This document shows, in pieces, positions 45,373-53,666 of a stretch of DNA of 64,000 nt. This stretch comes from Arthrobacter horti. Lineage in GTDB: Bacteria; Actinomycetota; Actinomycetes; Actinomycetales; Micrococcaceae. The notes below the pieces were generated by a model that was not told the DNA's origin, made no database searches, and saw only the letters and a program-made list of their open reading frames with translations. A program made the position numbers and the translations under genes. The stretch lies in the NCBI RefSeq assembly GCF_030731045.1, contig NZ_JAVALS010000011.1, positions 42,356-106,355 on the forward strand. Reading direction: 5' to 3'. Each line of letters starts with the position of its first letter. The stretch's first letter is position 1.

Positions 45373-46464
45373 ATGTTCCTCGCCCTGCGCGACATCCGCT
45401 TCGCCAAAGGCCGCTTCGTCCTCATGGGCGGCGTGGTCGCACTCATCACGGTCCTGCTGGTCATGCTCTCCGGCCTGACCGCCGGACTGGCCCACCAGTC
45501 GACCTCGGCCATCGGCGATCTGCCGGCCGGCCGCGTGGTCTTCGGCGCCCCGAAGGGCACCGACGCCAAGGCCAGCTACGCGGACTCCGAGGTGACCCCG
45601 GAGCAGGCCACCGAATGGTCCAAGGCTGCCGGCAGCACGGTCATCCCGCTGGGCATCTCGCAGGGCAAGCTCCGCACCGGCAAGGCCACTGACGCCGCCG
45701 CGGACGGGGCCCGGACCGCCAATGCGGCCTTCTTCGGCTCGGAAACGGTCAATGGGGAACAGATCACTCCTGTGGAGCCGGGCAAGGGCGAAGTGGTGCT
45801 CAGCCAGTCCCTGGCCACCTCCCTGGACCTGGCCCAGGGCGGGACGCTGAACAGCAACGGGCTGGACCTGACGGTCAAGGCCGTGGTCCCGGACGAGTGG
45901 TACTCCCACATGGCCGTGGCCTGGGTGGGGCTGGCGGACTGGCAGCAGATGAACCGCGGGCGGGCCGCCACCGCGCTCGTGGCACCGGGCGTCGACGCCG
46001 CCGCCGCGCAGCGCGCGGACTCCGCCACCGCCATGGTGAGCGTGGAGCGCAACGCGAGCTTCCAGGCCCTGGAATCCTTCAAGAGCGAGAACGGCTCGCT
46101 GCTGCTGATCCAGGCCTTCCTGTACGGCATCTCCGCCCTGGTGGTGGGCGCGTTCCTGAGCATCTGGACGGTGCAGCGCACCCGCGACATCGCGGTGCTG
46201 AAGGCGCTCGGCGCCACGCAGGGTTACGTCCTGAAGGACGCCCTGGCCCAGGCACTCTCCGTGCTGATCAGCGGCACCGTGCTCGGCGCCGTCGTCGGCG
46301 GTGTGGGCGGCTGGTTCGCCTCCCAGGCGGCGCCGTTCGTGCTCGGCCCGATGACCGTGGCCGTGCCCGTGGTCGGCATCGTGCTGCTGGGCCTGGCCGG
46401 CTCCGCGCTGGCGGTCCGCAAGGCCACCCGGGTGGACCCGCTGCTGGCCCTCGGCGGCAGCTGA
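45373..46464 (+). CDS. FtsX-like ABC transporter permease
   Basis: A 363-residue permease with one N-terminal span (about 16-40), an external MacB-PCD-like domain (about 45-255) and three C-terminal spans (LLIQAFLYGISALVVGAFLSIW onward). VQRTRDIAVLKALGATQGYVLKDALAQALSV is the FtsX cytoplasmic loop. It pairs with the ATPase gene downstream. Such exporters handle antimicrobial peptides, lipoproteins or envelope signals. It is divergent from a two-component system that likely controls it. Confidence 0.88.
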   Translation: MFLALRDIRFAKGRFVLMGGVVALITVLLVMLSGLTAGLAHQSTSAIGDLPAGRVVFGAPKGTDAKASYADSEVTPEQATEWSKAAGSTVIPLGISQGKLRTGKATDAAADGARTANAAFFGSETVNGEQITPVEPGKGEVVLSQSLATSLDLAQGGTLNSNGLDLTVKAVVPDEWYSHMAVAWVGLADWQQMNRGRAATALVAPGVDAAAAQRADSATAMVSVERNASFQALESFKSENGSLLLIQAFLYGISALVVGAFLSIWTVQRTRDIAVLKALGATQGYVLKDALAQALSVLISGTVLGAVVGGVGGWFASQAAPFVLGPMTVAVPVVGIVLLGLAGSALAVRKATRVDPLLALGGS

Positions 46465-46507
46465 GCCGCGCACGCCCGACCATCCCCACGACATTCAGGA
46501 GAACCCC

Positions 46508-47212
46508 ATGACCACCGCCCCCGCCCTCGAACTGCACTCCGTCACCGTCGATTACCCGGACGGCTCCGGCACCATCACCGCCCTGGACCAGGTGTCCCTC
46601 ACCGTGAACCGCGGCGAGTTCCTGGCCCTGACCGGCCCGTCCGGCTCCGGCAAGTCCACACTGCTCTCCGTCGCCGCCACGCTGGTGGCCCCGACCGCCG
46701 GCCGCGTCCTGGTCGACGGGCGCGAGGTCCAGGGGCTGGGGCGTTCCGGGCAAGCGGAACTCCGTCGCGAGAAGCTGGGCATCATCTTCCAGCAGCCCAA
46801 TCTGCTGCCCTCGCTGACCGCCGTCGAGCAGTTGCTGGTCACCCAGCACGTGCGCGGCTTCGGCAGCCGCAAGCAGCGCGCGACGGCGGTGGAGCGGGCG
46901 CGCACGCTGCTCGCCGCCGTCGGGCTCGAAGGTCAGGAGAACAAGCGTCCACACCAGCTCTCCGGCGGCCAGCGGCAGCGCGTGAACATCGCCCGGGCGC
47001 TCATGGGGCAGCCGAGCGTGCTGCTGGTGGACGAGCCGACCGCGGCGCTGGACGCCGAGCGCAGCCACGCCGTGGTGGAGCTCCTGGCCCGGATCACACG
47101 GGACTTCGGGACCGCGACGGTCATGGTCACCCACGATCTGGAGTTCGTGGACCTGTGCGACCGCGAGGTGCACATGCGGGACGGGAAGCTCAGCGAGAGC
47201 GTCGCCGCCTGA
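46508..47212 (+). CDS. ABC transporter ATP-binding protein (LolD/MacB type)
   Basis: A 234-residue ATPase. Walker A GPSGSGKST (about 45), Q-loop IIFQQPNLLPSLT, signature LSGGQRQRVNIARALM, Walker B VLLVDEPTAALD and H-loop VTHD are all intact. It powers the FtsX-like permease encoded 43 bases upstream. AGGAGAACCCC precedes the ATG at 46508. Confidence 0.93.
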   Translation: MTTAPALELHSVTVDYPDGSGTITALDQVSLTVNRGEFLALTGPSGSGKSTLLSVAATLVAPTAGRVLVDGREVQGLGRSGQAELRREKLGIIFQQPNLLPSLTAVEQLLVTQHVRGFGSRKQRATAVERARTLLAAVGLEGQENKRPHQLSGGQRQRVNIARALMGQPSVLLVDEPTAALDAERSHAVVELLARITRDFGTATVMVTHDLEFVDLCDREVHMRDGKLSESVAA

Positions 47213-47244
47213 TTCCAGCAACGCGGGGTCATGCGGCGAACGTA

Positions 47245-47275
47245 TAGTGCACGACTTAGTGCACTATGATGCACT
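47245..47275 (+). promoter_or_regulatory. Triple TAGTGCA operator overlapping the regulator promoter
   Basis: TAGTGCAC (47245-47252), the perfect palindrome TAGTGCACTA (47257-47266) and TGCACT (47270-47275) are packed into 31 bases ending one base before the ATG at 47277. A -10-like TATGAT overlaps at 47265-47270, and another, TATAGT, lies at 47243-47248. There is no ribosome site, so the message may be leaderless and self-repressed. Confidence 0.6.
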
Positions 47276-47276
47276 C

Positions 47277-47891
47277 ATGAGTACCGACGCCGACCTCCTC
47301 GCCGCCACCATCGGCGCCCGGGTGAAACACGAACGCCAGGCCCGCGGCTGGACCTTGGACCAGCTCTCCGACGCCGCGGGCGTGAGCCGCCGCATGGTGG
47401 TGAACGTGGAGCAGGGCGCCGCCAACCCCAGCATCGCCACGCTCCTGCGTCTCAGCGACGCCCTGGGCGTCGGCCTCCCGGCGCTCGTGGAGCCGCCCCA
47501 CACGCACGGCGGCAAAGTCACCCGCCGCGGCGACGGCGCAGTCCTCTGGACCGGCGAACACGGCGGTCGCGGCGTCCTGGTGGCGGGAACCGCCTCGCTC
47601 GACGTCGTGGAACTCTGGGACTGGACCCTGGAAGCCGGCGACAGCCTCAGCAGCGAGCCTCACGCGCCGGGCACCAAGGAACTTCTGCAGGTGCTCAGCG
47701 GACAGCTCACGGTGACCGTGGCAGGCGAGCCGTTCACGCTCGGTGCGGGCGACGCGCTCAGCTTCAGCGGCGACGTCGAGCACTCCTACGCCAATCCCGG
47801 GCAGGACACCACACGCTTCTCCCTCTCCGTCTTCGAACCGGGCGTCGGGGCCGGTCACCTGAATCCGGCCCACCGGACGGTGGCACCGTGA
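47277..47891 (+). CDS. XRE-cupin transcriptional regulator
   Basis: A 204-residue regulator. The XRE HTH (about 10-65: RVKHERQARGWTLDQLSDAAGVSRRMVVNVEQGAANPSIATLLRLSDAL) is followed by a cupin sensor (about 100-185: ELLQVLSGQLTVTVAGEPFTLGAGDALSFSGDVEHSYAN). Such proteins repress small operons and bind small metabolites. It overlaps the EamA exporter gene by four bases, so it probably controls that exporter and itself. Confidence 0.88.
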   Translation: MSTDADLLAATIGARVKHERQARGWTLDQLSDAAGVSRRMVVNVEQGAANPSIATLLRLSDALGVGLPALVEPPHTHGGKVTRRGDGAVLWTGEHGGRGVLVAGTASLDVVELWDWTLEAGDSLSSEPHAPGTKELLQVLSGQLTVTVAGEPFTLGAGDALSFSGDVEHSYANPGQDTTRFSLSVFEPGVGAGHLNPAHRTVAP

Positions 47892-48790
47892 GCTTCGTCC
47901 AGCGCCGCGACGCCGCCCTCCCGCCGTGGATCCCCGCGATCGTGGCGATGTTCTCCGCCCAGTTCTGCTCGGCCCTCTCGATCGGGCTGATCGACGTCAT
48001 CGGCCCGGCCGGCACCGCCTGGCTGCGCCTGTGCATGGGTGCGCTGATCTTCCTCGCCCTCGCGCGGCCGCCGCTGAAGAAGGTACGACGGCGGGACGTG
48101 GCGCCGCTGCTCGGCCTCGGCGCCGCCTCGGGCGGGATGATCGTGTTCTACATGGCCGCGATCGACCGGATCCCGCTCGGCACCGCCGTGGCGATCGAGT
48201 TCCTGGGCCCGCTGATCGTGGCGGCGGTCCGCAGCCACAATCTGCGCATGATCGTCTGGCCGCTGCTCGCGCTCGGCGGTGTGGTGCTCCTGACCGAGCC
48301 GTGGGCCGGGCAGGTGGACCTGCTGGGCGTGGGCTTCGCCGTCCTCGCGGGAGCGTCCTGGGCCTCTTACATCCTGCTCACCCAGCAGGTCGGCGACCGC
48401 TTCACCGGGCTCAGCGGCCTGTCCATGACGGTGCCGATCGCCGCCGTGGTGACGTCCGTCGTCGGCGTCCCGCAGGCGATCGGCCACCTCTCCTGGGGCA
48501 TCGCGGCCGCCGCGTTCGGGCTGGCGCTCCTGGCGCCCGTACTGCTGTTCGCGCTGGAGATGTATGCGATCCGCCGCATGACCGCGACGGCGTTCGGCAC
48601 GCTCATGGCGCTGGAACCGGCGTTCGGGCTGCTGCTCGGCCTGGCCGTGCTGCACCAGGTGCCGTCGTGGCTGCAGGTCACGGGCATCGTCCTGGTGGTC
48701 CTGGCCGCGGCGGGCGCGCAGCGCGGCGGGACGCGGACCCCGCCGGCCGTTGTCGAAGCGAAGGACCCGGCCGTCACTCCCGCTGGTTGA
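47888..48790 (+). CDS. EamA-family (RhtA-like) exporter
   Basis: A 300-residue membrane protein with ten spans in two EamA repeats. IGLIDVIGPAGTAWLRLCMGALIFLALARPP and FYMAAIDRIPLGTAVAIEFLGPLIVA match the RhtA/YdcZ threonine-homoserine exporter branch, with AFGTLMALEPAFGLLLGLAVLHQVP in the second repeat. Export of an amino acid or related metabolite is likely. The start is GTG at 47888, coupled to the XRE-cupin regulator. Confidence 0.85.
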   Translation: MSFVQRRDAALPPWIPAIVAMFSAQFCSALSIGLIDVIGPAGTAWLRLCMGALIFLALARPPLKKVRRRDVAPLLGLGAASGGMIVFYMAAIDRIPLGTAVAIEFLGPLIVAAVRSHNLRMIVWPLLALGGVVLLTEPWAGQVDLLGVGFAVLAGASWASYILLTQQVGDRFTGLSGLSMTVPIAAVVTSVVGVPQAIGHLSWGIAAAAFGLALLAPVLLFALEMYAIRRMTATAFGTLMALEPAFGLLLGLAVLHQVPSWLQVTGIVLVVLAAAGAQRGGTRTPPAVVEAKDPAVTPAG

Positions 48791-48826
48791 GGGGGCCGGA
48801 CTGGTCTCCGGGTTATGTTCTCCCTC

Positions 48827-49303
48827 ATGGACAGCAGGACAAAAGATCGGGCGCGCTCGATCTTCACCTCCGGGCAGGTCGGCCTGATCCCGCCTCACGA
48901 GCTCCCGGACGTCGCGACCGAACTCCTCGTCATGGGGTACGACAGCCCCACGCTTCGCGAACTTGCGGGGCTTCCCCCGGGCGATCGCTCAGATGCCGCG
49001 GAACTCTGGGAAGCAGCTCGCGAAGAACTCGGATTCCGCCCCGAAACCGATGAAGAAGCTGCACGTTTCCTTCTCCGGCACTGGGCCCAGGAGATCGCTG
49101 AGGGGCGGCTCGAGGTCGTTCCGGGGTCGAGGCGGATGCTTCGCGTCGGGTGGTTCCCGCTCGATCAACCGGAGGAGCTGGTCCCTCTGCTGAACCTCCT
49201 GGACGACTGGGACGAAATCCCCAGGTTCCGCGAGCGGATCGCCTCCGAACTCCTCGTCTTCGCACAGGACTACGTCCACGAAAGGCCCCGGCCATCGTCG
49301 TAG
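48827..49303 (+). CDS. Conserved-looking hypothetical protein
   Basis: About 158 residues, soluble, not recognised. It is rich in Leu, Glu and Arg with amphipathic helices (ELPDVATELLVMGYDSPTLRELAGLPPGD, EEAARFLLRHWAQEIAEGRLEV) and VGWFPLDQPEELVPLLNLLDDWDEI near the end. No signal peptide or metal motif. The start could be ATG 48815 or 48827; neither has a ribosome site. Codon use matches neighbours, so it is probably real. Confidence 0.6.
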   Translation: MDSRTKDRARSIFTSGQVGLIPPHELPDVATELLVMGYDSPTLRELAGLPPGDRSDAAELWEAAREELGFRPETDEEAARFLLRHWAQEIAEGRLEVVPGSRRMLRVGWFPLDQPEELVPLLNLLDDWDEIPRFRERIASELLVFAQDYVHERPRPSS

Positions 49304-49373
49304 GCTGGAACCGGTTGCCCGCCGAAATCGCAGGCAGCCGGCACTCACGGCACCTTACGAAGGAGGCTCACCC

Positions 49374-49715
49374 ATGATTTTCGGCAAGAAGGGCGACGAC
49401 GCGGCCCTGGCGAAGCTCCGCGAAGCCCCCGCGCCCTACGGCGGGATCGGCGAGCGCCTGCACGCCCTCATCCGGGAGAATGCCCCGGGCCTGGAGCCTG
49501 TGGTCCGCTGGGGCCTCCCGTTCTACGTCAAGGACGGCGAGGACATCTGCTACATCAAGACCGGCAAGGACTACCTGGCCTTCGGCTTCGGCGAGTCCGT
49601 GAACCCGGCCTTCCAGGAGGGTGCGAACCTGCACCCGATCGTCTGGAACATCACGGCCCTGGATGCCGACACGGAGGCCACCCTCGCGGACCTCATCCGC
49701 AAAGCGGCGGGCTGA
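49374..49715 (+). CDS. DUF1801 domain protein
   Basis: A 113-residue DUF1801 (YdhG-like) protein. LHALIRENAPGLEPVVRWGLPFYVKDGEDICYIKTGKDYLAFGFGESV carries the family core. The function is unknown; members are small soluble proteins. AAGGAGGCTCACCC gives a strong ribosome site before the ATG at 49374. It is likely monocistronic. Confidence 0.85.
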   Translation: MIFGKKGDDAALAKLREAPAPYGGIGERLHALIRENAPGLEPVVRWGLPFYVKDGEDICYIKTGKDYLAFGFGESVNPAFQEGANLHPIVWNITALDADTEATLADLIRKAAG

Positions 49716-49878
49716 CACCCACACCTCGGCCGGCTTCTTCCAGGCTGAAATGGCCGGCAGAGATCACGTGAATCGGGTCAGGAGGGGTCTGCTGCACGAA
49801 TTGGTGGCAGTTTGTTCATGCGGCAGACCCGTGGGGTGTCCCTAGAGTGTCCACTCTGCAACCGCCGAGGAGGTAATA

Positions 49879-50469
49879 ATGACGCCCGTTTCGGACCGTG
49901 AGACGCCTGGTCTCATCGCGCACTTCGAGCGCACTTTGGGGTTGATCACGGCTGGATGGTCAGTTGATCCTGATGGAATAAAGATGCCATATCAGGTCGT
50001 CCAGTTCACCGGCGGGTCCGACGAGGATTCGGTCGGCTACGCGACGCTCGGCTTGAGCAAACACTCGCTGGTGTCGACAGTGTCCGACCAGACTATTCGT
50101 CATGAGCTTCTGATGCTTGCCCCGAAGGGCATGAAACCGGATCTCCCTGCTGGCCTGCTTCAGCAGGTTGCGTCGATGGTTCTTAAAACTCATCATGCGC
50201 TGCTCCGCGGGAATGCTGTCGGTCCAGCAGGTGCACTCGTTCCAGGATCGGAGCTGACAGCGCTGTATGCAACTATGCCGAGCTACATTCCTACCGATTT
50301 CGCGACCTACTCTGGCGCCGACGGCGACGTCGCCGTGGCATGGTTGGTGCCGATCACTACAGGTGAAGCGAACTTCGTCTCCAGCCACGGCTGGAGTGCA
50401 TTTGAAGATGCCCTTGTCGAGCAGGATCCTGATCTGGTCGACTTCAACCGGCATGAGATGGAGCTGTAG
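49879..50469 (+). CDS. Suppressor-of-fused (SUFU) domain protein, immunity-like orphan
   Basis: A 196-residue SUFU-family protein. YATLGLSKHSLVS, RHELLMLAPKGM and VAWLVPITTGEANFVSSHGWSAFEDALVEQDPDLVDFNRHEMEL match the bacterial SUFU fold. Bacterial members are often immunity proteins in polymorphic toxin loci. No toxin is visible next to it, so it may be an orphan immunity gene. Lower GC than its surroundings and varied codons suggest transfer. GAGGAGGTAATA precedes the ATG. Confidence 0.8.
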   Translation: MTPVSDRETPGLIAHFERTLGLITAGWSVDPDGIKMPYQVVQFTGGSDEDSVGYATLGLSKHSLVSTVSDQTIRHELLMLAPKGMKPDLPAGLLQQVASMVLKTHHALLRGNAVGPAGALVPGSELTALYATMPSYIPTDFATYSGADGDVAVAWLVPITTGEANFVSSHGWSAFEDALVEQDPDLVDFNRHEMEL

Positions 50470-50868
50470 CCGGACTGCCCCGGGTTGATGTCCGGGCCGC
50501 TGTTCGTGAAACTACAGGCGGAGTATCCGGGAACGGATCGCACCGCTCTGTCCGCACTAGGACGGACGCTATAAGGTCCTCTGGAACCATCTGCCCGGAC
50601 ATTGCGCCGACAAAGACCAGGAGCCGTCGCGAGGAAACGTCACGCCGTGATGCTCCCCCGTCACGGATCCAGCGACTGTCCACCCTTGCAACGGATCGGC
50701 GTTGCCGAGGGTGACCAGGAACAAAAACCCGTGGGAGACAGTTCTGACACTTCTTTCAGCGAGCCACCGATGAAATCCTTCAGCTTCGACGCCCGCGACA
50801 TAAACGACCGTTTAAGACGCGCGACGACGGCGGGCAACCCGCCGTCGTCGTCCGCTTCTGAAGGGTGG
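50470..50868. other. 400-base stretch without a supported gene
   Basis: No convincing coding region is seen on either strand; short frames lack ribosome sites and family features. It holds one strong hairpin at its right end (50822-50850). The left part has the same lower GC as the SUFU gene and may be the remnant of a transferred locus. Confidence 0.5.
50822..50850. terminator. Terminator of the DMP19-family gene
   Basis: CGACGACGGCGGG (50822-50834) pairs perfectly with 50838-50850 around a CAA loop. It lies 18 bases downstream of the stop of the minus-strand gene ending at 50869. Confidence 0.7.
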
Positions 50869-51738
50869 TTACGCCTCGACGCCTGCGTCCTCCAGCTCCT
50901 CCTCGTCGATCTCCTCGATCTCGACCACCGCGATGACCTCCTCGCCCTCGGCACGCAGCATTAGAGCCTCGTCCTCGAGTTCGATCATGAGGTACTCCTC
51001 GCCGTCGGCCAGGAAGTGCCAGGCCAGGACGGTCTCGCCCTGGTAGACGTGGTTGGGATCGCCCAGGGTGATCTTCTCCAGCTCCACCTCGGCCAGGTCG
51101 CAGAGCTCGCGGATGATGATCTCGAAGTCCGGCATGTCCTCCACCGCGGCGGCCTCGGCGGCGGCGCGGCGCTCCTCGAGGTCCTCCACGGTCTCCAGCC
51201 GGGCCTCGATCACGGCCTCCAGGCCGTCCTGGTCCACCACCTGGAGGGTCTCCAGGTTCCGCAGCCACTCTGCGTTGAGGGCCATGATGTCCTCGGTCTC
51301 CAGGAGCGCCTCGAACTCGTTGTCCAGCTCCTCCTGGGCCAGGACCGCGTCGCTAACCTCGGCGTCCTCGTCCTCGGAGTCGCCGTCCAGGTACGCATCC
51401 GTCTCCTCTTCAGAGAGGGCGTCGAAGGCCTCGGCGGTGCGGTTGAAGAGTTCCAGGTGCTTGACGGCGCCCATGCCCTCCAAGCCGCCGCGGACGTAGG
51501 CATCCACATCCTCACGGTCTTCGGCGGTGAAGACGTACTGGGCGAAGCCGCCGCCCAGGGCCTGAGTCAGGTAGAAGTCGACGTAGTAGCTGCGCAGGGC
51601 CTCGGCCGCGATCTCGTCCTCGCCCAGGAACTCCTGGTACATGGCGTTGACCACGGTGACGTTGCCGTCCACCACCTCATCGGGGCCGGCTTCAAGGCTC
51701 TCCTTGAACAGGACGACGGGAAGCTGCTTATCGGTCAT
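50869..51738 (-). CDS. DMP19-family protein, very acidic
   Basis: A 289-residue soluble protein. The N-terminal half matches DMP19/DUF4375: NAMYQEFLGEDEIAAEALRSYYVDFYLTQALGGGFAQYVF. DMP19 of Neisseria is a DNA-mimic that affects an HTH repressor, but most homologues are uncharacterised. The middle is a run of Glu/Asp-rich helices and the C-terminus (YQGETVLAWHFLADGEEYLMIELEDEALMLRAEGEE) is also strongly acidic. That charge could suit DNA mimicry, but this is conjecture. Confidence 0.7.
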   Translation of the reverse strand: MTDKQLPVVLFKESLEAGPDEVVDGNVTVVNAMYQEFLGEDEIAAEALRSYYVDFYLTQALGGGFAQYVFTAEDREDVDAYVRGGLEGMGAVKHLELFNRTAEAFDALSEEETDAYLDGDSEDEDAEVSDAVLAQEELDNEFEALLETEDIMALNAEWLRNLETLQVVDQDGLEAVIEARLETVEDLEERRAAAEAAAVEDMPDFEIIIRELCDLAEVELEKITLGDPNHVYQGETVLAWHFLADGEEYLMIELEDEALMLRAEGEEVIAVVEIEEIDEEELEDAGVEA

Positions 51739-51815
51739 GCTGATCCTCACTCGAGAAGTCCACGGGACACCTCCGACCGTACGCGCCCAGCCTGGGCGCG
51801 GCCGGTGAGGACAGG

Positions 51816-52325
51816 TCAAGGACGGGTGAACCTTGGGTGAACGACGCCGGGGTGCCGGCGCGTGCGCAGCCACGGTACCAGCTGCACCACGGACAGCCGC
51901 GCGGCCGCCGCCGGGAACAGGAGCACGACGGCGCCGAGCGCCAGCATGACGGGGTACTGGACGATCAGCTGGTCGCTGAGCCAGTAGCTGGCCAGGACCA
52001 GCGTCGCCGCGGCCGCGACCCAGCGCGGCAGCACGCCCAGCACCAGCAGCACCCCGAGCGCCCCTTCCGTGAGCGGCACGGCCACGCCCGCGAGCGCCGG
52101 GGCCGCGCCGATCGTGTGGGCCAGGAGGTCCGCATACCAGCCCGGCACCCGGCTGTTGCCCGCGGTGCTCTGCACCACCAGCCCGATGTCCGCGGCGCCG
52201 AAACCGGCCGCGAACTTGGTGCGCGACTCCCCCAGCCACAGCACACCCAGCGCGACGCGAGCCGCGACCGCAAGGTACGGAAGGAGGCGGGCCGGCGTCG
52301 TACGCCCTCTCAGCTGCGCGTTCAT
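51816..52325 (-). CDS. DoxX-like membrane protein
   Basis: A 169-residue protein with four membrane spans. ARVALGVLWLGESRTKFAAGFG opens the DoxX-like domain, then LTEGALGVLLVLGVLPRWVAAAATLVLASYWLSDQ. DoxX-type proteins often accompany redox or sulfur chemistry in the membrane. It overlaps the upstream DM13 lipoprotein gene by four bases, so the two probably work together at the cell surface. Confidence 0.75.
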   Translation of the reverse strand: MNAQLRGRTTPARLLPYLAVAARVALGVLWLGESRTKFAAGFGAADIGLVVQSTAGNSRVPGWYADLLAHTIGAAPALAGVAVPLTEGALGVLLVLGVLPRWVAAAATLVLASYWLSDQLIVQYPVMLALGAVVLLFPAAAARLSVVQLVPWLRTRRHPGVVHPRFTRP

Positions 52326-52774
52326 TGCAGCTTCGCCGCCCCGAAGACGGCCTTCGCCTTGTCGCAGTGGATGACCACGTAGCCGTAGTCGCCCGTCATG
52401 ATGCCGTTGAGCATGAAGCTCTGGGAGGCGGCGTCGGACTTCACGGGGGCGATTTCCTTGCCCGCCATGACGGATGCCTCATCCGTGCCCTTGGTGAGGT
52501 ACACGTGCAGGTCCGGGCCCATGTCGGAGCTGAATCCGGAGAGCATGAGGTCCCCGCTGGTGAGGGTGGCCATGCCGGCGACCTTCTTGCCATTGAGGCC
52601 GGCGAAGCCACCCGTGAGGGACGCCGCATGGGACATGGACTCGGTCATCATCGGTGATGCCGCCGTCGTCGCCGGCGCCGCGGAAGGAGCCGACGACGAC
52701 GCCGGGCTGCCGCAGGCGGCGAGCCCCAGGCTCGCGGTGGCCAGGAGAACGGTGGCGAATGCTGCTTTGCGCAT
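52322..52774 (-). CDS. DM13-domain lipoprotein
   Basis: A 150-residue exported lipoprotein. The signal peptide ends in a lipobox LAAC (Cys21). A Ser/Ala/Thr-rich linker leads to a DM13 domain (about 52-150): GKKVAGMATLTSGDLMLSGFSSDMGPDLHVYLTKG, GYVVIHCDKAKAVFGAAKL with the conserved Cys near the end. DM13 is predicted to be a redox or electron-transfer domain. It is divergent from a two-component system with direct repeats in between. Confidence 0.85.
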   Translation of the reverse strand: MRKAAFATVLLATASLGLAACGSPASSSAPSAAPATTAASPMMTESMSHAASLTGGFAGLNGKKVAGMATLTSGDLMLSGFSSDMGPDLHVYLTKGTDEASVMAGKEIAPVKSDAASQSFMLNGIMTGDYGYVVIHCDKAKAVFGAAKLQ

Positions 52775-52877
52775 GATGGATTCCTCGGTTCGTGAGAGTT
52801 CTCGGATTCGGATATCGGAGGCCGGGCTCCGGCGATACCTTCACCGTAGGAAACCGATGCGGCCCGGTGGCGGGTCC

Positions 52878-52927
52878 TGTCAGCTCTGTAAGTGATGTCA
52901 GGGCTGTAAGGGTTTCGGCGCTGTAAG
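52878..52927. promoter_or_regulatory. Direct repeats, probable response-regulator site
   Basis: TGTCAG-N2-CTGTAAG occurs at 52878-52892 and 52896-52910 with 18-base spacing, and a third copy keeps CTGTAAG at 52921-52927. The repeats lie between the DM13/DoxX genes and the OmpR-type two-component operon. Tandem direct repeats are typical for OmpR/PhoB-family regulators. Confidence 0.6.
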
Positions 52928-52967
52928 GACCCGCTCGGCTGTCGGGGCCCACTGGTAGCCTCCTGCC

Positions 52968-53666
52968 ATGAACAGCTCCCCGGAGATCCTGGTGGTGGAG
53001 GACGACCGAACGGTCCGCACCGTGGTGGGCGACTACCTGAGCACGCAGGGCTTCTCCGTCACGCTTGTGGACAACGGGGCGGACGTCCTGAGGCAATTCG
53101 CGGAACACCGGCCTGATCTGGTGGTCCTGGACCGCATGCTGCCGGGCCTCAGCGGGGACGAGGTGTGCCGTCGGCTCCGTGAGATCTCGGACGTGCCGAT
53201 CATCATGCTGACCGCCCTGGACGCTGTGCCGGACCGCATCGCGGGGCTCGAATCCGGCGCGGACGACTACCTGGCCAAGCCGTTCGCACTCAAGGAGCTG
53301 CGGCTGCGGATCGACGGCCTGCTCCGCCGGGCCCGGCAGGCCGGCTCCTCGCCGCTGGAGTTCTCCCTGGGACCGTTCCGCGTGGATCCCGCCAAGCGAC
53401 GCGTGTGGCGGGACGGAGCGGAGATCTCCCTGACCACCCGCGAGTACGAGCTGTTCCTGTTCTTCCTGCGCAATCCGGGCCGGACCGTGACCCGGGAGGA
53501 GATCCTCCAGGAGGTCTGGGAGTGGCATTTCGGGGACGCCTCCAACGTCACCGTGCACATCCGCCGTCTGCGGGAGAAGGTCGAGGCGGACCCGCGCTAT
53601 CCAGCCCATCTGGTGACCGTGTGGGGCTCCGGCTACCGCTTCGACATCCGGGGTGAGCGGGAGTGA
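52968..53666 (+). CDS. OmpR/PhoB-family response regulator
   Basis: A 232-residue regulator. The receiver has VVEDDRTVRTVV, phosphoacceptor Asp in DLVVLDRMLPGLSGDE (about residue 53), Thr in MLTALD and Lys in LAKPFALKEL. The C-terminal winged helix has LTTREYELFLFFLRNPGRTVTREEILQEVWEW and HIRRLREKVEADPRYPAHLVTVWGSGYRF. It overlaps the kinase gene by four bases. It probably binds the direct repeats upstream. Confidence 0.93.
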   Translation: MNSSPEILVVEDDRTVRTVVGDYLSTQGFSVTLVDNGADVLRQFAEHRPDLVVLDRMLPGLSGDEVCRRLREISDVPIIMLTALDAVPDRIAGLESGADDYLAKPFALKELRLRIDGLLRRARQAGSSPLEFSLGPFRVDPAKRRVWRDGAEISLTTREYELFLFFLRNPGRTVTREEILQEVWEWHFGDASNVTVHIRRLREKVEADPRYPAHLVTVWGSGYRFDIRGERE

